A stretch of 64,000 nt of DNA from Cardiobacterium valvarum (GTDB lineage: Bacteria; Pseudomonadota; Gammaproteobacteria; Cardiobacteriales; Cardiobacteriaceae): NCBI RefSeq assembly GCF_900460955.1, contig NZ_UFUW01000001.1, forward strand, positions 806,001-870,000, read 5' to 3'. The notes below the pieces were generated by a model. It was not told the origin of the DNA. It ran no database searches and saw only the letters and a list, made by a program, of their open reading frames with translations. Made by a program: the position numbers and the translations under genes. Shown in pieces: positions 1 through 8,997 of the stretch. Position 1 is the stretch's first letter, and each line of letters starts with the position of its first letter.

Positions 1-495
1 GGCGGCGATTTCGGCGAGGCTTTCCGCGCTGTGGACGTTATCGGCGGCGACGAGTGCGGCTTCGTGATGGTTGTCCGGCGCGGTGATGATGCGGTGGTGC
101 GCGTCCGTGGCGGCGAGCGCGCAGGGCAGGATGCCGCCAACGGGGCGCAGTGCGCCGCTGAGGGCGAGTTCGCCGTGAAATTCGTATTGGGCGATGTCGT
201 CGGCGGGTAGTTGGCCGGAAGCGATGAGGATGCCGAGGGCGATGGCGAGGTCGTATCTGGCGCCGTCTTTCGGCAGTTCCGCCGGGGCGAGGTTGATGGT
301 GATGTGTTTGGAGGGGAATTCGAAGCCGCTATTGATGATGGCGGCGCGGACGCGGTCTTTGCTTTCTTTGACGGCTTTTTCCGGCAGGCCGACCAGGGTC
401 ATGGCCGGCAGGCCGCCCGCGAGGTGGACTTCGACGCGCACCAGCGGCGCGTGCATGCTGAGGGGGGCGCGGGTGTAAACGGTGGCGAGGGTCAT
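1..495 (-). CDS. comM: ComM/YifB family Mg-chelatase-like ATPase, N-terminal part only
   Basis: The reverse strand from the ATG at 495 reads MTLATVYTRAPLSMHA and runs open to the window edge, giving about 165 residues of a family that is usually about 500 long. The segment matches the N-terminal Lon-protease-like ChlI domain: VHLAGGLPAMTLVGLPEKAVKE, then ITINLAPAELPKDGARYDLA, then GELALSGALRPVGGILP. The AAA+ ATPase part with its Walker motifs would lie outside the window. ComM is a DNA helicase that promotes branch migration during natural transformation. It starts 9 bp after the ybaK stop, so queA, ybaK and comM look like one minus-strand transcription unit. The family assignment is firm; the competence role is inferred from the family. 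Confidence 0.88.
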   Translation of the reverse strand, partial: MTLATVYTRAPLSMHAPLVRVEVHLAGGLPAMTLVGLPEKAVKESKDRVRAAIINSGFEFPSKHITINLAPAELPKDGARYDLAIALGILIASGQLPADDIAQYEFHGELALSGALRPVGGILPCALAATDAHHRIITAPDNHHEAALVAADNVHSAESLAEIAA

Positions 496-504
496 AGGCA
501 GCGG

Positions 505-984
505 TTAAACAGCGACGTTGACGGTCTGCGGGTTGAGGATGGCGAGGTCTTGCGGGGTGATGATGACCTGGAAGCCGCGCTTGCCGCCGTTGATGCAGAG
601 GGTGTCCAGCGCGTAGATGCTTTCTTCGACGTACACCGGCAGCGCGGTTTTGCAGCCGAAGGGCGAGGTGCCGCCGAAGAGGTAACCCGTCCATTTGTGT
701 GCCTGGTTGGCTTCTGCCGGTTCGATGTGTTTTTTGCCGAGCTGGCGCGCGAGGTTGCGCGTCGAGATTTCGCGGTCGCCGTGCATGAGCACGATAAGGC
801 CGTGGTGGTTGTCATCAACAAGGACGATGGTCTTGATGACCTGGTGTTCGGGGATGCCAAGCTCGGCGGCGGTCTGTGCGGTGCCGCCGTGTTCTTCGTA
901 GGTGAAGATGTGCGGTTCGTAGGCGATGTGGTGTTCGCGCAGTTGGCGGATGGCAGGGGTGACGGGGTATTTCTCTTTGGACAT
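505..984 (-). CDS. ybaK: YbaK/EbsC family aminoacyl-tRNA deacylase (Cys-tRNA(Pro) deacylase type)
   Basis: This is a 159-residue protein starting MSKEKYPVTPAIRQL, the usual length for the family. Members hydrolyse mischarged Cys-tRNA(Pro) in trans to prolyl-tRNA synthetase in the cytoplasm. Family marks are the VIKTIVL stretch around residue 50, with the lysine that contacts substrate, the GGTSPFG loop near residue 105 and the C-terminal GGKRGFQVIITPQDL. An open frame extends upstream of 984, but that extension is low-complexity Ala/Thr/Pro and overlaps queA, so the ATG at 984 is preferred. It lies 19 bp after queA and 9 bp before comM, consistent with cotranscription. Confidence 0.9.
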   Translation of the reverse strand: MSKEKYPVTPAIRQLREHHIAYEPHIFTYEEHGGTAQTAAELGIPEHQVIKTIVLVDDNHHGLIVLMHGDREISTRNLARQLGKKHIEPAEANQAHKWTGYLFGGTSPFGCKTALPVYVEESIYALDTLCINGGKRGFQVIITPQDLAILNPQTVNVAV

Positions 985-1003
985 GGCGGGTCTCGAAAAG
1001 GGG

Positions 1004-2044
1004 TTAATACAGGCGCTTGGGCAGGAACATGGCATCGCCGTAGCTGTAAAAGCGGTAGTCGTGGGCAATGGCATGCTGATAGGCGCGGCGGATGTTGTCG
1101 TAGCCGGCAAAAGCGCTGACCAGCATCAGCAGGGTGGATTCGGGCAGATGGAAGTTGGTGAAAAGGGCATCGACGACGCGGAAACGGTAGCCGGGGGTGA
1201 TAAAGAGGCGGGTGTCGCCAGTGTATGGCGCAAGATTGCCGCCTGCCGCCGCGCTTTCCAGGGCACGTAGGGCGGTGGTGCCAACGGCGATAACGCGGCC
1301 ACCGCGTGCGCGGCAGGCGGCGACGGCATCTACCACGTCTTCACCGACGGTGAGCCATTCTTCGTGCATGATGTGCTCGGCAAGGTTTTCGTGGCGCACC
1401 GGCTGGAAGGTGCCCGCGCCGACGTGCAGGGTGATTTCGGCGCGCTGCACGCCGCGCGCGGCGATGGCAGCGAGCAAGGCATCATCGAAGTGCAGGCCGG
1501 CGGTGGGAGCGGCGACGGCGCCGCTGTGTTTGGCGTACACGGTCTGGTAGCGCTCACTGTCGCTGTCCTGCGCGCGCCGTTCGAGGTAGGGCGGGATAGG
1601 CATTTCGCCATGCGCGGCGAGGAGTTCCTGCCACGGCGCGCCGTCGCTGTACAGGGTAAAAAGGGCGTCATCACGGTCGCCGACGCGGAGGGTGGCGTTG
1701 CCGATGTGGAGGGTGCTGCCCGTCTGCGGGCTTTTCGAGGCACGGATGTAGGCGCTGGCTTCATGCGGGCTTTTCAGGCGCTCGATGAGGATTTCGATTT
1801 TGCCGCCGCTGGCTTTGTGGCCGTAGAGACGGGCGGGGAGGACGCGGGTGTTGTTAAAAACGAGTAAGTCGGCGGGATCGAGGTAGTCGGGCAGGTCGCG
1901 CACTTGGCGGTCGCCGAGTTCGACGGTATCGGCATCCATGACGCGGGCGACGAGCATCCGCGCCGCGCTGCGCTCAGGCAGCGGATAGCGGGCGATGCGT
2001 TCATCGGGCAGGTCGTAGTGGAAATCGGATTTGTGGTAGGTCAT
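1004..2044 (-). CDS. queA: S-adenosylmethionine:tRNA ribosyltransferase-isomerase QueA
   Basis: QueA transfers and isomerises the ribose of S-adenosylmethionine onto 7-aminomethyl-7-deazaguanine at position 34 of tRNAs, giving epoxyqueuosine. The 346-residue product begins [18 protein letters not shown] and carries the family strings [43 protein letters not shown] and [19 protein letters not shown]. Its length fits the family (about 340-360). The ATG at 2044 is chosen because this motif-bearing N terminus matches the family start; 25 further upstream codons are basic low-complexity sequence. It is the first gene of a likely queA-ybaK-comM unit. Its upstream flank is a 0.5-kb repeat array. Confidence 0.96.
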   Translation of the reverse strand: MTYHKSDFHYDLPDERIARYPLPERSAARMLVARVMDADTVELGDRQVRDLPDYLDPADLLVFNNTRVLPARLYGHKASGGKIEILIERLKSPHEASAYIRASKSPQTGSTLHIGNATLRVGDRDDALFTLYSDGAPWQELLAAHGEMPIPPYLERRAQDSDSERYQTVYAKHSGAVAAPTAGLHFDDALLAAIAARGVQRAEITLHVGAGTFQPVRHENLAEHIMHEEWLTVGEDVVDAVAACRARGGRVIAVGTTALRALESAAAGGNLAPYTGDTRLFITPGYRFRVVDALFTNFHLPESTLLMLVSAFAGYDNIRRAYQHAIAHDYRFYSYGDAMFLPKRLY

Positions 2045-2112
2045 GACGATAGAGGATGGGGAAAGGCGGTATTGTTGTGCCGGGCGGGAGTTTTGGCAAC
2101 GTCTTCGTAAAT

Positions 2113-2618
2113 GCGCCAAGCGGGGTAAACACTGGCTCCGTCAAGCGGCGTAAATACTGGGCTTGCTGAGCGGTATCAGTGCTGGATTTTTATTTCCCCC
2201 CTTCCGGCCTCCGGCCACCTTCCCCCGCAAGCGGGGGAAGGGATTTCGTGCCAAGCGGCGTAAATGCTGGGCTTGCTGAGCGGTGTCAGTGCTGGATTTT
2301 TATTTTCCCCCTTCCGGCCTCCAGCCACCTTCCCCGCAAGCGGGGGAAGGGATTTCGTGCCAAGCGGCGTAAATGCTGGGCTTGCTGAACAGTGTCTGTG
2401 CCGGATTTTTATTTTCCCCCCTTCCGGCCTCCGGCCATCTTCCCCCGCAAGCGAGGGAAGGGATTTCGTGCCAAGCGGCGTAAATACTGGGCTTGCTGAG
2501 TGGTGTCAGTGCCGGATTTTTATTTTCCCCCTTCCGGCCACCTTCCCCCGCAAGCGGGGGAAGGGATTTCGTGCCAAGCGGCGTAAATGCTGGTTCCGCC
2601 AAGCGGGATGTGCAAGGC
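2113..2618. repeat. Tandem array of about 108-bp units with hairpins, built on the 25-bp dispersed module
   Basis: Four near-identical units of 103-111 bp lie in tandem, and a partial unit follows. Each unit contains one or two copies of the 25-bp module (CAAGCGGCGTAAATRCTGG, then a variant starting GCTGAGCGG), a pyrimidine run GGATTTTTATTTTCCCCC, CCGGCCTCCGGCC, and an inverted repeat CTTCCCCCGCAAGCGGGGG. The hairpins lie near 2218-2241, 2328-2350, 2438-2461 and 2541-2564. Third-copy changes (GCGAGGG) weaken its stem. It fills the gap between the queA start and the flavoprotein stop. No credible gene is seen here; short open frames across it are by-products of the repeat. Confidence 0.9.
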
Positions 2619-2621
2619 AGG

Positions 2622-4262
2622 TCATGTCTCGCGCGGTGCTGCCAGCACCTGTTGCGCAGCGGTGATGCCCCAGTATGCCGCTTCTTCAAAGACGGAGTAG
2701 CCGCTCAGGTCGCTATGCGCGAAGTGCAGGCGCGAGCGGTGCGCGCGCAGGGTGCGCAGTTGCGTGTCATCGAGGTAGCCGGGCAAGGGGATGCGCATGG
2801 CGTGGGCGCGCACGGTGATGTCCACGCTGTCCACCAGGCGCCAAAAATGGCGGCCATACACGGCGTGCAGGTCGGCGGCGGCATAGGCGAGTAATTCGTC
2901 ATCCGGCGCGGTTAAGAGCCATTGCCGCACCGCCGGCGGGCTGTCGTGGGCGAGGGCGCGGTAAGCGGTGAAGAGGACGCGCAGCGGTTTGGCGACGCGG
3001 ATGCTTTGGTTGCTGCCCGCGATGTAGCCCAGTGCCGGGCTGCCGTAAAGGACGTTATCCCAGGCCAGCGGCTGTTCGTCGGGCTCGCGCGGGAATTGGT
3101 GCAGGGCGAAGTTGCTGATGAGCCACGGCGCATAGAGGCCGCTGCCGTCAAGGCCGTAGCGGGCGGGTTCGGCGATGAGGCGGGCAGCGATGTGAAGCGG
3201 CATGGCGCTGATGACGTGGCGGGCGCGGAGGCGGTGGACGGCGCCGCTGTCGTTGTCGCGCAGGTGGACTTCGATGTGCCCGGCGTGTTCCTGAATGCGG
3301 ATGGCGCTGGCGTTCCAAGCGGTGGGCTGGGCAAAGCGCAACACGGGCTCGGAGGGCAGGGCGGCGAGGCGGTGCAGGCCGCTTTTCTCGCGCAGCAGGC
3401 GGGAGAGGTGGGCGAGGCCGTCCGGCCAGGTGAGGACGGCGTTGCCATCGTGGCCGCGCGCGGCGAAGTAGTGCAGGCCGGCGTAGGCGGAGACGGTGTG
3501 GATGCCGTGGCCGTAGTCGTCGCGGCAGCAGTAGTCGAGGTACCAGAGCAGGGTCGGCGAGCGGTAGTTTTCGCGCGCCAGCCAGTCGGCAAAAGTGAGC
3601 TGGTCAAGGGCGCGCCAGTCGCTGTCCTCGCTGGAGCGGACGATAGGGATGGCGAAGGTTTTGCGCCCGTCGCGGCCACGCGCGTGTTGCAGGCGGCGGA
3701 TGAGGGCGTGGAAGCGGCGACTGTCGTCGTCTTCCTGCGGTAACAGTTCGTCCTGCCAGCGGTTTTGGTAATAGAGACGCTCGCTGGGGGCGTGGACGAG
3801 ATCAGTCTCGCGGTAGCGCGGGCGGGCGGGGTCGCTTGCGTCTTCGAGGATGCCGAGGTCGGCGAGCATGGCGCGCAGTTCGTGGCTTTCCGCCGAGGGC
3901 AGGGCGAGGTAGTGCGCGCCGCTGGGCGCACGCAGGTCGCCGTTTTGGTAGGCGGCGTTGTTGCCGTCGCGTTCGATGCCTTCGGCGAGGAGGATGTTGC
4001 GCGCACCGTGGCGGGTGAGTTGCCACAGTGCGGACAGCGCTGCCGCGCCGCTGCCGAGGATGAGGGTATCGCAGTCGTGCGTGCTTTGCGGGGTGGTCGC
4101 GGCGAGCGCGCCGTCACGCAGCAGGTGGCCAAGCGGCAGGCCGACGCGGTTCACGCGCAACGCCGGCGGCGGGTTGAGGCGGGAATAAAGGTGGCGCGAG
4201 GTGGCAGCAGCGGCGCCGATAGCGGCGGTGGCGGCGAGGAAGCGGCGGCGGGCGGGTTTCAT
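2622..4262 (-). CDS. Tat-exported FAD-dependent oxidoreductase (NAD(P)-binding amine-oxidase-like)
   Basis: This is a 546-residue protein starting MKPARRRFLAATAAIGAAAA, a twin-arginine signal peptide with RRRFLAA. It is followed near residues 58-75 by a Rossmann dinucleotide-binding motif, DTLILGSGAAALSALWQL. The rest resembles flavin amine oxidases and phytoene-desaturase-like oxidoreductases: a C-terminal region with ISAMPLHIAARL and a final SDLSGYSVFEEAAYWGITAAQ helix that would contact FAD. The substrate cannot be read from sequence. It lies 34 bp downstream of the membrane spermidine synthase on the same strand, so the pair may act together on polyamines in the cell envelope. The ATG at 4262 is preferred over longer open frame because it creates the Tat signal. 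Confidence 0.82.
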   Translation of the reverse strand: MKPARRRFLAATAAIGAAAATSRHLYSRLNPPPALRVNRVGLPLGHLLRDGALAATTPQSTHDCDTLILGSGAAALSALWQLTRHGARNILLAEGIERDGNNAAYQNGDLRAPSGAHYLALPSAESHELRAMLADLGILEDASDPARPRYRETDLVHAPSERLYYQNRWQDELLPQEDDDSRRFHALIRRLQHARGRDGRKTFAIPIVRSSEDSDWRALDQLTFADWLARENYRSPTLLWYLDYCCRDDYGHGIHTVSAYAGLHYFAARGHDGNAVLTWPDGLAHLSRLLREKSGLHRLAALPSEPVLRFAQPTAWNASAIRIQEHAGHIEVHLRDNDSGAVHRLRARHVISAMPLHIAARLIAEPARYGLDGSGLYAPWLISNFALHQFPREPDEQPLAWDNVLYGSPALGYIAGSNQSIRVAKPLRVLFTAYRALAHDSPPAVRQWLLTAPDDELLAYAAADLHAVYGRHFWRLVDSVDITVRAHAMRIPLPGYLDDTQLRTLRAHRSRLHFAHSDLSGYSVFEEAAYWGITAAQQVLAAPRET

Positions 4263-4296
4263 GGGAAGGTGGGGGTGGGTTGTGGTGTGGTGTGCT

Positions 4297-5811
4297 TCAG
4301 CGTTGCACATCGCGCCAGTCTTCTTCGAAGTAGTGGACGAGGATTTGCGTGTTGAGGTAGTTCGGCTCAACATCGCGGCGCGCCATATCTGGCGGGAAGC
4401 GGAACATTTCCGCTGCTGTGGCCGCGGTGAGGTAACGCGTCGGCACGTCGAAGCGTTCCGGCACGGGGAAGGCCGCCCCTTTGCCCGCGAGGACAAAACC
4501 CCATTCGCCGAAGGACGGCACATAGACGTGGTACGGCGCGGTATGCAGTCCCGCCGCTTCCAGGGTGGCAACCACCGACCAGTAGGCGTTTGGTGCGAAA
4601 TAGGGCGAGGTGGACTGCACGACGATGAGGCCGCCGTCTGTGAGGTGCCGCGCCACCTGGCGGTACATCGGCACGGAATAGAGTTTGCCCAGCGAGAAGT
4701 TGGACGGATCGGGCAGGTCGATGAGGATGACATCAAACCGCTCGCTGCTTTCTTCCAGCCATTGTGCGGCATCGGCGTTGATGACGCGCGTTTTCGGATG
4801 CGTGAGTGCGCCGCCGTTCAGCGCGGTCAGTGTCGCCGAGGTGGCAAAGGTTTGCGTCATCTCGGCATCGAGATCAACCAGGGTCAGGCTTTGCACTTGC
4901 GGGTATTTCAGCACTTCGCGCGCGGCAAGGCCATCACCGCCGCCGAGGATGAGGACGCGTTCGGCGCGCGCCGCCATCTGCATCGCGGGCAGAACCAGCG
5001 CTTCGTGGTAACGCGCTTCGTCCCGCGAGGAGAATTGCAGGTTGCCATTGAGATAAAGGCGGGTGTCGTCCTTCCAGCGGGTGATGACGAGGCGCTGGTA
5101 GGGCGTATGCCGCTCGTACACGATGGGGTCGCCGAAGTAGCTCTGCTCGGCGTGGAAGGTGATACGGTCGGCATAGACAAAGGCGGCGGTAAGCGCGGCG
5201 AGGACGAGCAGGGCGCGGCGGCGCAGGGCGGGGTAATGCGGCAGTTGCGCGCGGAAGATGCGCGCGGTGAGCAGGGCGACGGCAGCATTCAGGAGGCCAA
5301 AGAGCAGCGCCGAGCGCGCCATGCCGAGGCGCGGCGCGAGGACGAGCGGGAAGAGCAGGGAAACAGCGAGCGCGCCGAGGTAGTCGAAGGTGAGCACGCG
5401 CGCGACGAGGTCGGCAAAGGTGGCCTGCTCGCGGTGCAACACGCGCATCACCAGCGGAATTTCCATGCCGACGATGATGCCGGTAATCAGCACAAAGGCG
5501 TAAAGCAGGCTGCGGAAGGGCGCGGCGGCAAGGCCGAAGGCGACAAAGAGGGCGAGCGCGGAAAGGCCGCCGACGATGCCGACCAGCAGCTCGATTTCGA
5601 TGAAGCGGGCGAGCGCGTCTTCGTCTTTGATGTAGCGGGTGAGGTGCGCGCCGATGCCCATCGCGAAGAGGTACAGACCGATGATGCTGGAGAATTGCAG
5701 GATGCTGTCGCCGAGGAGGTAACTGGCGAGCGCCGCCATGATGAGTTCGTAGGCGAGGCCGCAACTGGCGACGATGAAGACGGAGATGATAAGGGTGCGG
5801 TGGGCGTTCAT
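4297..5811 (-). CDS. speE: Membrane-bound polyamine aminopropyltransferase (spermidine synthase family)
   Basis: This 504-residue protein has an N-terminal half of about seven hydrophobic segments (starting TLIISVFIVASCGLAYELIM) and a C-terminal methyltransferase-fold half. The catalytic half shows the aminopropyltransferase signature: YGD-like FGDPIVYE, then RVLILGGGDGLAAREVLKYP with VDLDAEM (nucleoside-binding acid), and DVILIDLPDPSN with the catalytic-type aspartate. Soluble SpeE is about 290 residues, so this is the longer membrane-fused subfamily. The reaction would be aminopropyl transfer from decarboxylated S-adenosylmethionine to putrescine or a related amine. No speD is seen in the window. 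The neighbouring Tat flavoprotein follows directly on the same strand. Confidence 0.88.
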   Translation of the reverse strand: MNAHRTLIISVFIVASCGLAYELIMAALASYLLGDSILQFSSIIGLYLFAMGIGAHLTRYIKDEDALARFIEIELLVGIVGGLSALALFVAFGLAAAPFRSLLYAFVLITGIIVGMEIPLVMRVLHREQATFADLVARVLTFDYLGALAVSLLFPLVLAPRLGMARSALLFGLLNAAVALLTARIFRAQLPHYPALRRRALLVLAALTAAFVYADRITFHAEQSYFGDPIVYERHTPYQRLVITRWKDDTRLYLNGNLQFSSRDEARYHEALVLPAMQMAARAERVLILGGGDGLAAREVLKYPQVQSLTLVDLDAEMTQTFATSATLTALNGGALTHPKTRVINADAAQWLEESSERFDVILIDLPDPSNFSLGKLYSVPMYRQVARHLTDGGLIVVQSTSPYFAPNAYWSVVATLEAAGLHTAPYHVYVPSFGEWGFVLAGKGAAFPVPERFDVPTRYLTAATAAEMFRFPPDMARRDVEPNYLNTQILVHYFEEDWRDVQR

Positions 5812-5969
5812 GCGGCAAATTATAGCGGGGAAGCGGCAGCGGCGTTTCGTCGCGGCGGCGCAGGCGTTAAGATACTCACGCGTTCACAGGTTTCCTCAGC
5901 AGTAATCACGTTTTTGCGCATAGTGCTGCGGAAAGTGTACCCCCATCCCCGAACCAGACAGGAGCCACC

Positions 5970-6911
5970 ATGAAAGCCGTATTCCTTGACCGCAACACCT
6001 TTTCGCCGACCATCGATCTGCCTGCCCCCGCCGGTGTGACGGACTGGCAAGTGTTCGATGCCACGGCAAACGACACCGCGACCGTCGTCGCCCGCCTGCA
6101 AGGTGCGCAAATTGCCATCACCAACAAGGTGTTGATGACGCGCGAGATCCTCGCCCAGCTTCCTGAGCTGCGCCTCATCCAGATTACCGCGACCGGGGTT
6201 AATAACGTCGATGCCGCCGCCTGCGAGGAACACGGCGTCAAGCTCTACAACGTTGCCGGTTACTCGACCACTACCGTGCCGGAGCACACCTTCGCCATGA
6301 TGCTGGCGGCGATGCGCGGCCTTCTGCCTTACCATCAGGCGGTGATCAGCGGCGACTGGCAGCGCGATGGCCGTTTCTGCCTGAACGAACTGCCCATCCT
6401 CGACCTGCGCGGCAAAACGCTCGGCATCGTCGGTGTCGGCAATATCGGCAAACGCGTCACCGAGATTGCGCGCGTCTTCGGTATGCACGTCCTCTGGGCG
6501 GAACGCCGCCACGCCGCGCCGCGTTCGCCCGAATACACGCCGTTTGACGAAGTGTTTACCACATCCGACATCATCACCCTGCATTGCCCGTTCAACGACG
6601 CCTCCCATCACCTCATCAACGCTGAAACACTGGCGCTGTGCGAGCGCACCCCGCTTATCCTCAACATGGCGCGCGGCCCCGTCGCCGATGCCGCCGCCGT
6701 GGTCGAAGCCTTGAACAACGGCAAAATCCTCGGCTATGCCAGCGACGTCTTCGCCGAAGAACCGCCGCCTGCCGACGAACCGCTGCTCAGCCTGCGCCAG
6801 CACCCGCGCGTCATCTACACCCCGCACAACGCCTGGGCCAGCGTCGGCGCGCAGCAGGAATTGTGGCGCATCCTCATGGCGCAGGTGAGCGCATTTATCA
6901 ACGGCATTTGA
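5970..6911 (+). CDS. D-2-hydroxyacid dehydrogenase (glycerate dehydrogenase-like)
   Basis: This is a 313-residue NAD-dependent dehydrogenase of the D-isomer 2-hydroxyacid family. The nucleotide-binding motif is GKTLGIVGVGNIGKRV near residues 148-160. The catalytic arginine sits in NMARGPVADAAAVV, the acid in FAEEPPP, and the catalytic histidine in TPHNAWAS near the C terminus. The N terminus (MKAVFLDRNTF...) and total length match HprA-like glycerate or hydroxypyruvate reductases. Substrate is not certain: lactate, glycerate and hydroxyisocaproate members look alike. A good Shine-Dalgarno sequence (CAGGAG) precedes the ATG. It is transcribed away from the spermidine synthase gene and is followed by a GC hairpin. 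Confidence 0.9.
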   Translation: MKAVFLDRNTFSPTIDLPAPAGVTDWQVFDATANDTATVVARLQGAQIAITNKVLMTREILAQLPELRLIQITATGVNNVDAAACEEHGVKLYNVAGYSTTTVPEHTFAMMLAAMRGLLPYHQAVISGDWQRDGRFCLNELPILDLRGKTLGIVGVGNIGKRVTEIARVFGMHVLWAERRHAAPRSPEYTPFDEVFTTSDIITLHCPFNDASHHLINAETLALCERTPLILNMARGPVADAAAVVEALNNGKILGYASDVFAEEPPPADEPLLSLRQHPRVIYTPHNAWASVGAQQELWRILMAQVSAFINGI

Positions 6912-6934
6912 ACCCCTGTTCTTTTAAGAATCGT

Positions 6935-6955
6935 AGCCGGGGCAGTGCCCCGGCT
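6935..6955 (+). terminator. GC-rich hairpin after the hydroxyacid dehydrogenase
   Basis: AGCCGGGGC-AGT-GCCCCGGCT is a perfect 9-bp stem with a 3-nt loop, 24 bp after the stop codon. The 3' flank is only mildly T-rich (GCGTTGTTGGG), so it may act as a weak terminator or as an mRNA 3' end stabiliser. Confidence 0.5.
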
Positions 6956-7046
6956 GCGTTGTTGGGTATCGAAATATTGCTGGAAAATGAAAAAATAGAA
7001 ACCTTCTCTGCTATCATGGCGCGCGTTTTACAAAGGAGAACCCCTA

Positions 7047-8606
7047 ATGCGCCTATGGATAGCCGCTTGGCTGGCGGCTGCTGCGATAAGCGTTGCGCAC
7101 ACTGAAGATTACGAATTGGACGCGCCTGTCGTCACCGCGCGTTTGTACAGCAATGAAGCCGAACTTGTCCGCGAAGCGCGGGTGACCGTCAAACACGGCG
7201 CGCACCGCCTGATCGTCTCGCCGCTGCTCGGTGACAACATCGCCGACGTCTCCCTCAGCATCGAAGGCGCCCGCCTCACCGGGCAGGGTATGCGCCCACT
7301 GCCGGCACCGGATACCAGCGACCCGCTGCTGAAACAGGCCGATGCTGCCGAACAGGCGCTGACCATCACCCGCCAGACCATCGAAGACAACCGCGACATG
7401 AGCCGCGCCCTCATCCAGCGACTGCAAAACCAGAACAGCACCGTTGATAACGTCCAGCGTCAGCTGGACGCCTTGGCGCGCGTGCGCGAGAAACTGCTGA
7501 GCACTGAGCGCGAACAGCAGGACGAACTGAAAAAATTGCAGGAACAACTCGCCTGGCAGAACAAGGGCCGCGACAGCCGCCAGTATGCGGGCATCTTCGA
7601 CATTTACAGCGATCGTAGCGGCGAAGTCACCCTGACCCTGCGTGAGCACACCAAAAAAGCCTACTGGCAGCCCTACAGCGAATTCAGCCTGAACAGCGAC
7701 AGCGGCACCCTCGACATCCGCGCCTACGCGCAAGTCGTGCAACAAAGCGGTCTGGACTGGCAGAACAGCGACATCGCCCTCTCCTTCGCCCCGCCCGATT
7801 ACCGCGAACAGCCCGCCCTGCAAAGCACCACCGTCGCTATCGCCGACCGCACCGTGACCTCTATCATTGGCGACAACGCTCCCTTCTCCACCAACACCGC
7901 CCTGCTCAACAAGGGCGGCCTGCCTGCTAAAGCGGCCAAGACCGGCACAAACGACAAGGCAGCGACGGATGACGTCTCCATCTCCGGCGTTGATTTCGCC
8001 GTCAAAATCCCTGGCAAACACAGCCTGGCCAGCTCACGTGACCGCTACCAGCTCACCTACTGGCAAAACCGCAGCCACGCCAAACTCTACAGCGCCGCTT
8101 ACGCCTGGGTCACGAGCAAGGCCCTGCTCGTCGCCGAATGGCAGCAGCCGGACGGGCATGGCTTCTACCCCGGCAACGCCAGCTTCTTCCGCGATGGTAA
8201 CCGCATCGGCAATCAGCGTCTCGATCGCACCATGAGCGCCAACAGCCGGCAAATCATGAGCTTTGGCGAAGACCCGCATATCAACGTCGCTTACAGCGTG
8301 CCGCCCGGCCACGTCGGCAATGGCCTCATCCTGCGCGACCGCCTCGAACGCCGCCAGACCGTTACCCTGACCAATCACGGCAAAACCGCGCATAACGTCC
8401 GCCTCTACGCTCGCCTGCCGCTTTCGACCCAGCCCGATGTCAGCGTCGAAGCCAAATTCTCCCCCAAACCGGATGCCGAAAACGTCGATAACGTCAAAGG
8501 CATCGTCCTCTGGGAAAAAAATCTCGCGCACGGCGATAGCCTGCGCGTGGAAAACGGCTACGACATCCACTATCCCGAAGGGAAAAAACTTATCGGCATT
8601 GAGTGA
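7047..8606 (+). CDS. DUF4139 domain (MuiA-like) exported protein
   Basis: This is a 519-residue protein with a short signal peptide (MRLWIAAWLAAAAISVAHT). Residues 25-110 resemble the N-terminal DUF4140 region (PVVTARLYSNEAELVREARVTV). A coiled coil follows at about residues 100-175 (LLKQADAAEQALTI... LQEQLAWQ). The DUF4139 beta-rich domain takes up the rest (DLRAYAQ-like LDIRAYAQVVQQSGLDWQN, then RLERRQTVTLTNHGKTAHNVRLYARLPLS). Its C-terminal end reads GIVLWEKNLAHGDSLRVENGYDIHYPEGK. Biochemical function is unknown in the family; a periplasmic or surface role is inferred from the signal peptide. AGGAGAA lies 7 bp before the ATG. Confidence 0.85.
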   Translation: MRLWIAAWLAAAAISVAHTEDYELDAPVVTARLYSNEAELVREARVTVKHGAHRLIVSPLLGDNIADVSLSIEGARLTGQGMRPLPAPDTSDPLLKQADAAEQALTITRQTIEDNRDMSRALIQRLQNQNSTVDNVQRQLDALARVREKLLSTEREQQDELKKLQEQLAWQNKGRDSRQYAGIFDIYSDRSGEVTLTLREHTKKAYWQPYSEFSLNSDSGTLDIRAYAQVVQQSGLDWQNSDIALSFAPPDYREQPALQSTTVAIADRTVTSIIGDNAPFSTNTALLNKGGLPAKAAKTGTNDKAATDDVSISGVDFAVKIPGKHSLASSRDRYQLTYWQNRSHAKLYSAAYAWVTSKALLVAEWQQPDGHGFYPGNASFFRDGNRIGNQRLDRTMSANSRQIMSFGEDPHINVAYSVPPGHVGNGLILRDRLERRQTVTLTNHGKTAHNVRLYARLPLSTQPDVSVEAKFSPKPDAENVDNVKGIVLWEKNLAHGDSLRVENGYDIHYPEGKKLIGIE

Positions 8607-8997
8607 GGCGGTTTTCCCCAAGCCATACCGTCCAGCGGCTGGGCCCGGTGTTGACGCCGCTTGATGAGGTGTGGAAAAGGGATGGTTGGGATGGAAACCT
8701 TTGCAGGTAACGTCTCTACGAAATCCAGCATTTATTCCGCATGGCAGTTTCTACTTTGAGAAAAACTGCCAAGCGAGACAAAAAAAGCAGGGCCTTGCCA
8801 AGCGAGGAAATGCAGTCGTATCCCCATACCCATAAAACATGTACAGTTAATTATTTATAACCTTTTGAAAAAAGTAATTTTATAGGGATGTTTTTGTATA
8901 TTTCGCGAAGCACTCTACTATTTTGTGTTTAGCTGCCTTCGTTTTACAATGCCAATATAGTTGGTAATCAGCTTGGCTTCGTAACTAATGCATTATT
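8607..8997. other. Gene-free AT-rich stretch at the left edge of the toxin-antitoxin island
   Basis: About 390 bp with no convincing gene. The first 100 bp keep the genomic GC level. From about 8830 the sequence turns strongly AT-rich, marking the left border of the imported pair of genes. Two degenerate copies of the dispersed module (CTGCCAAGCGAG and TTGCCAAGCGAGGAAATGC) lie at about 8788-8833. No clear -35/-10 pair or strong Shine-Dalgarno sequence is seen before the ATG at 8998. Confidence 0.6.

Noticed and set aside
4201..5973. A 590-codon plus-strand frame across the spermidine synthase gene
   Set aside because: It is Arg/Gly/Ala-rich antisense sequence of a GC-rich gene, with no domain.
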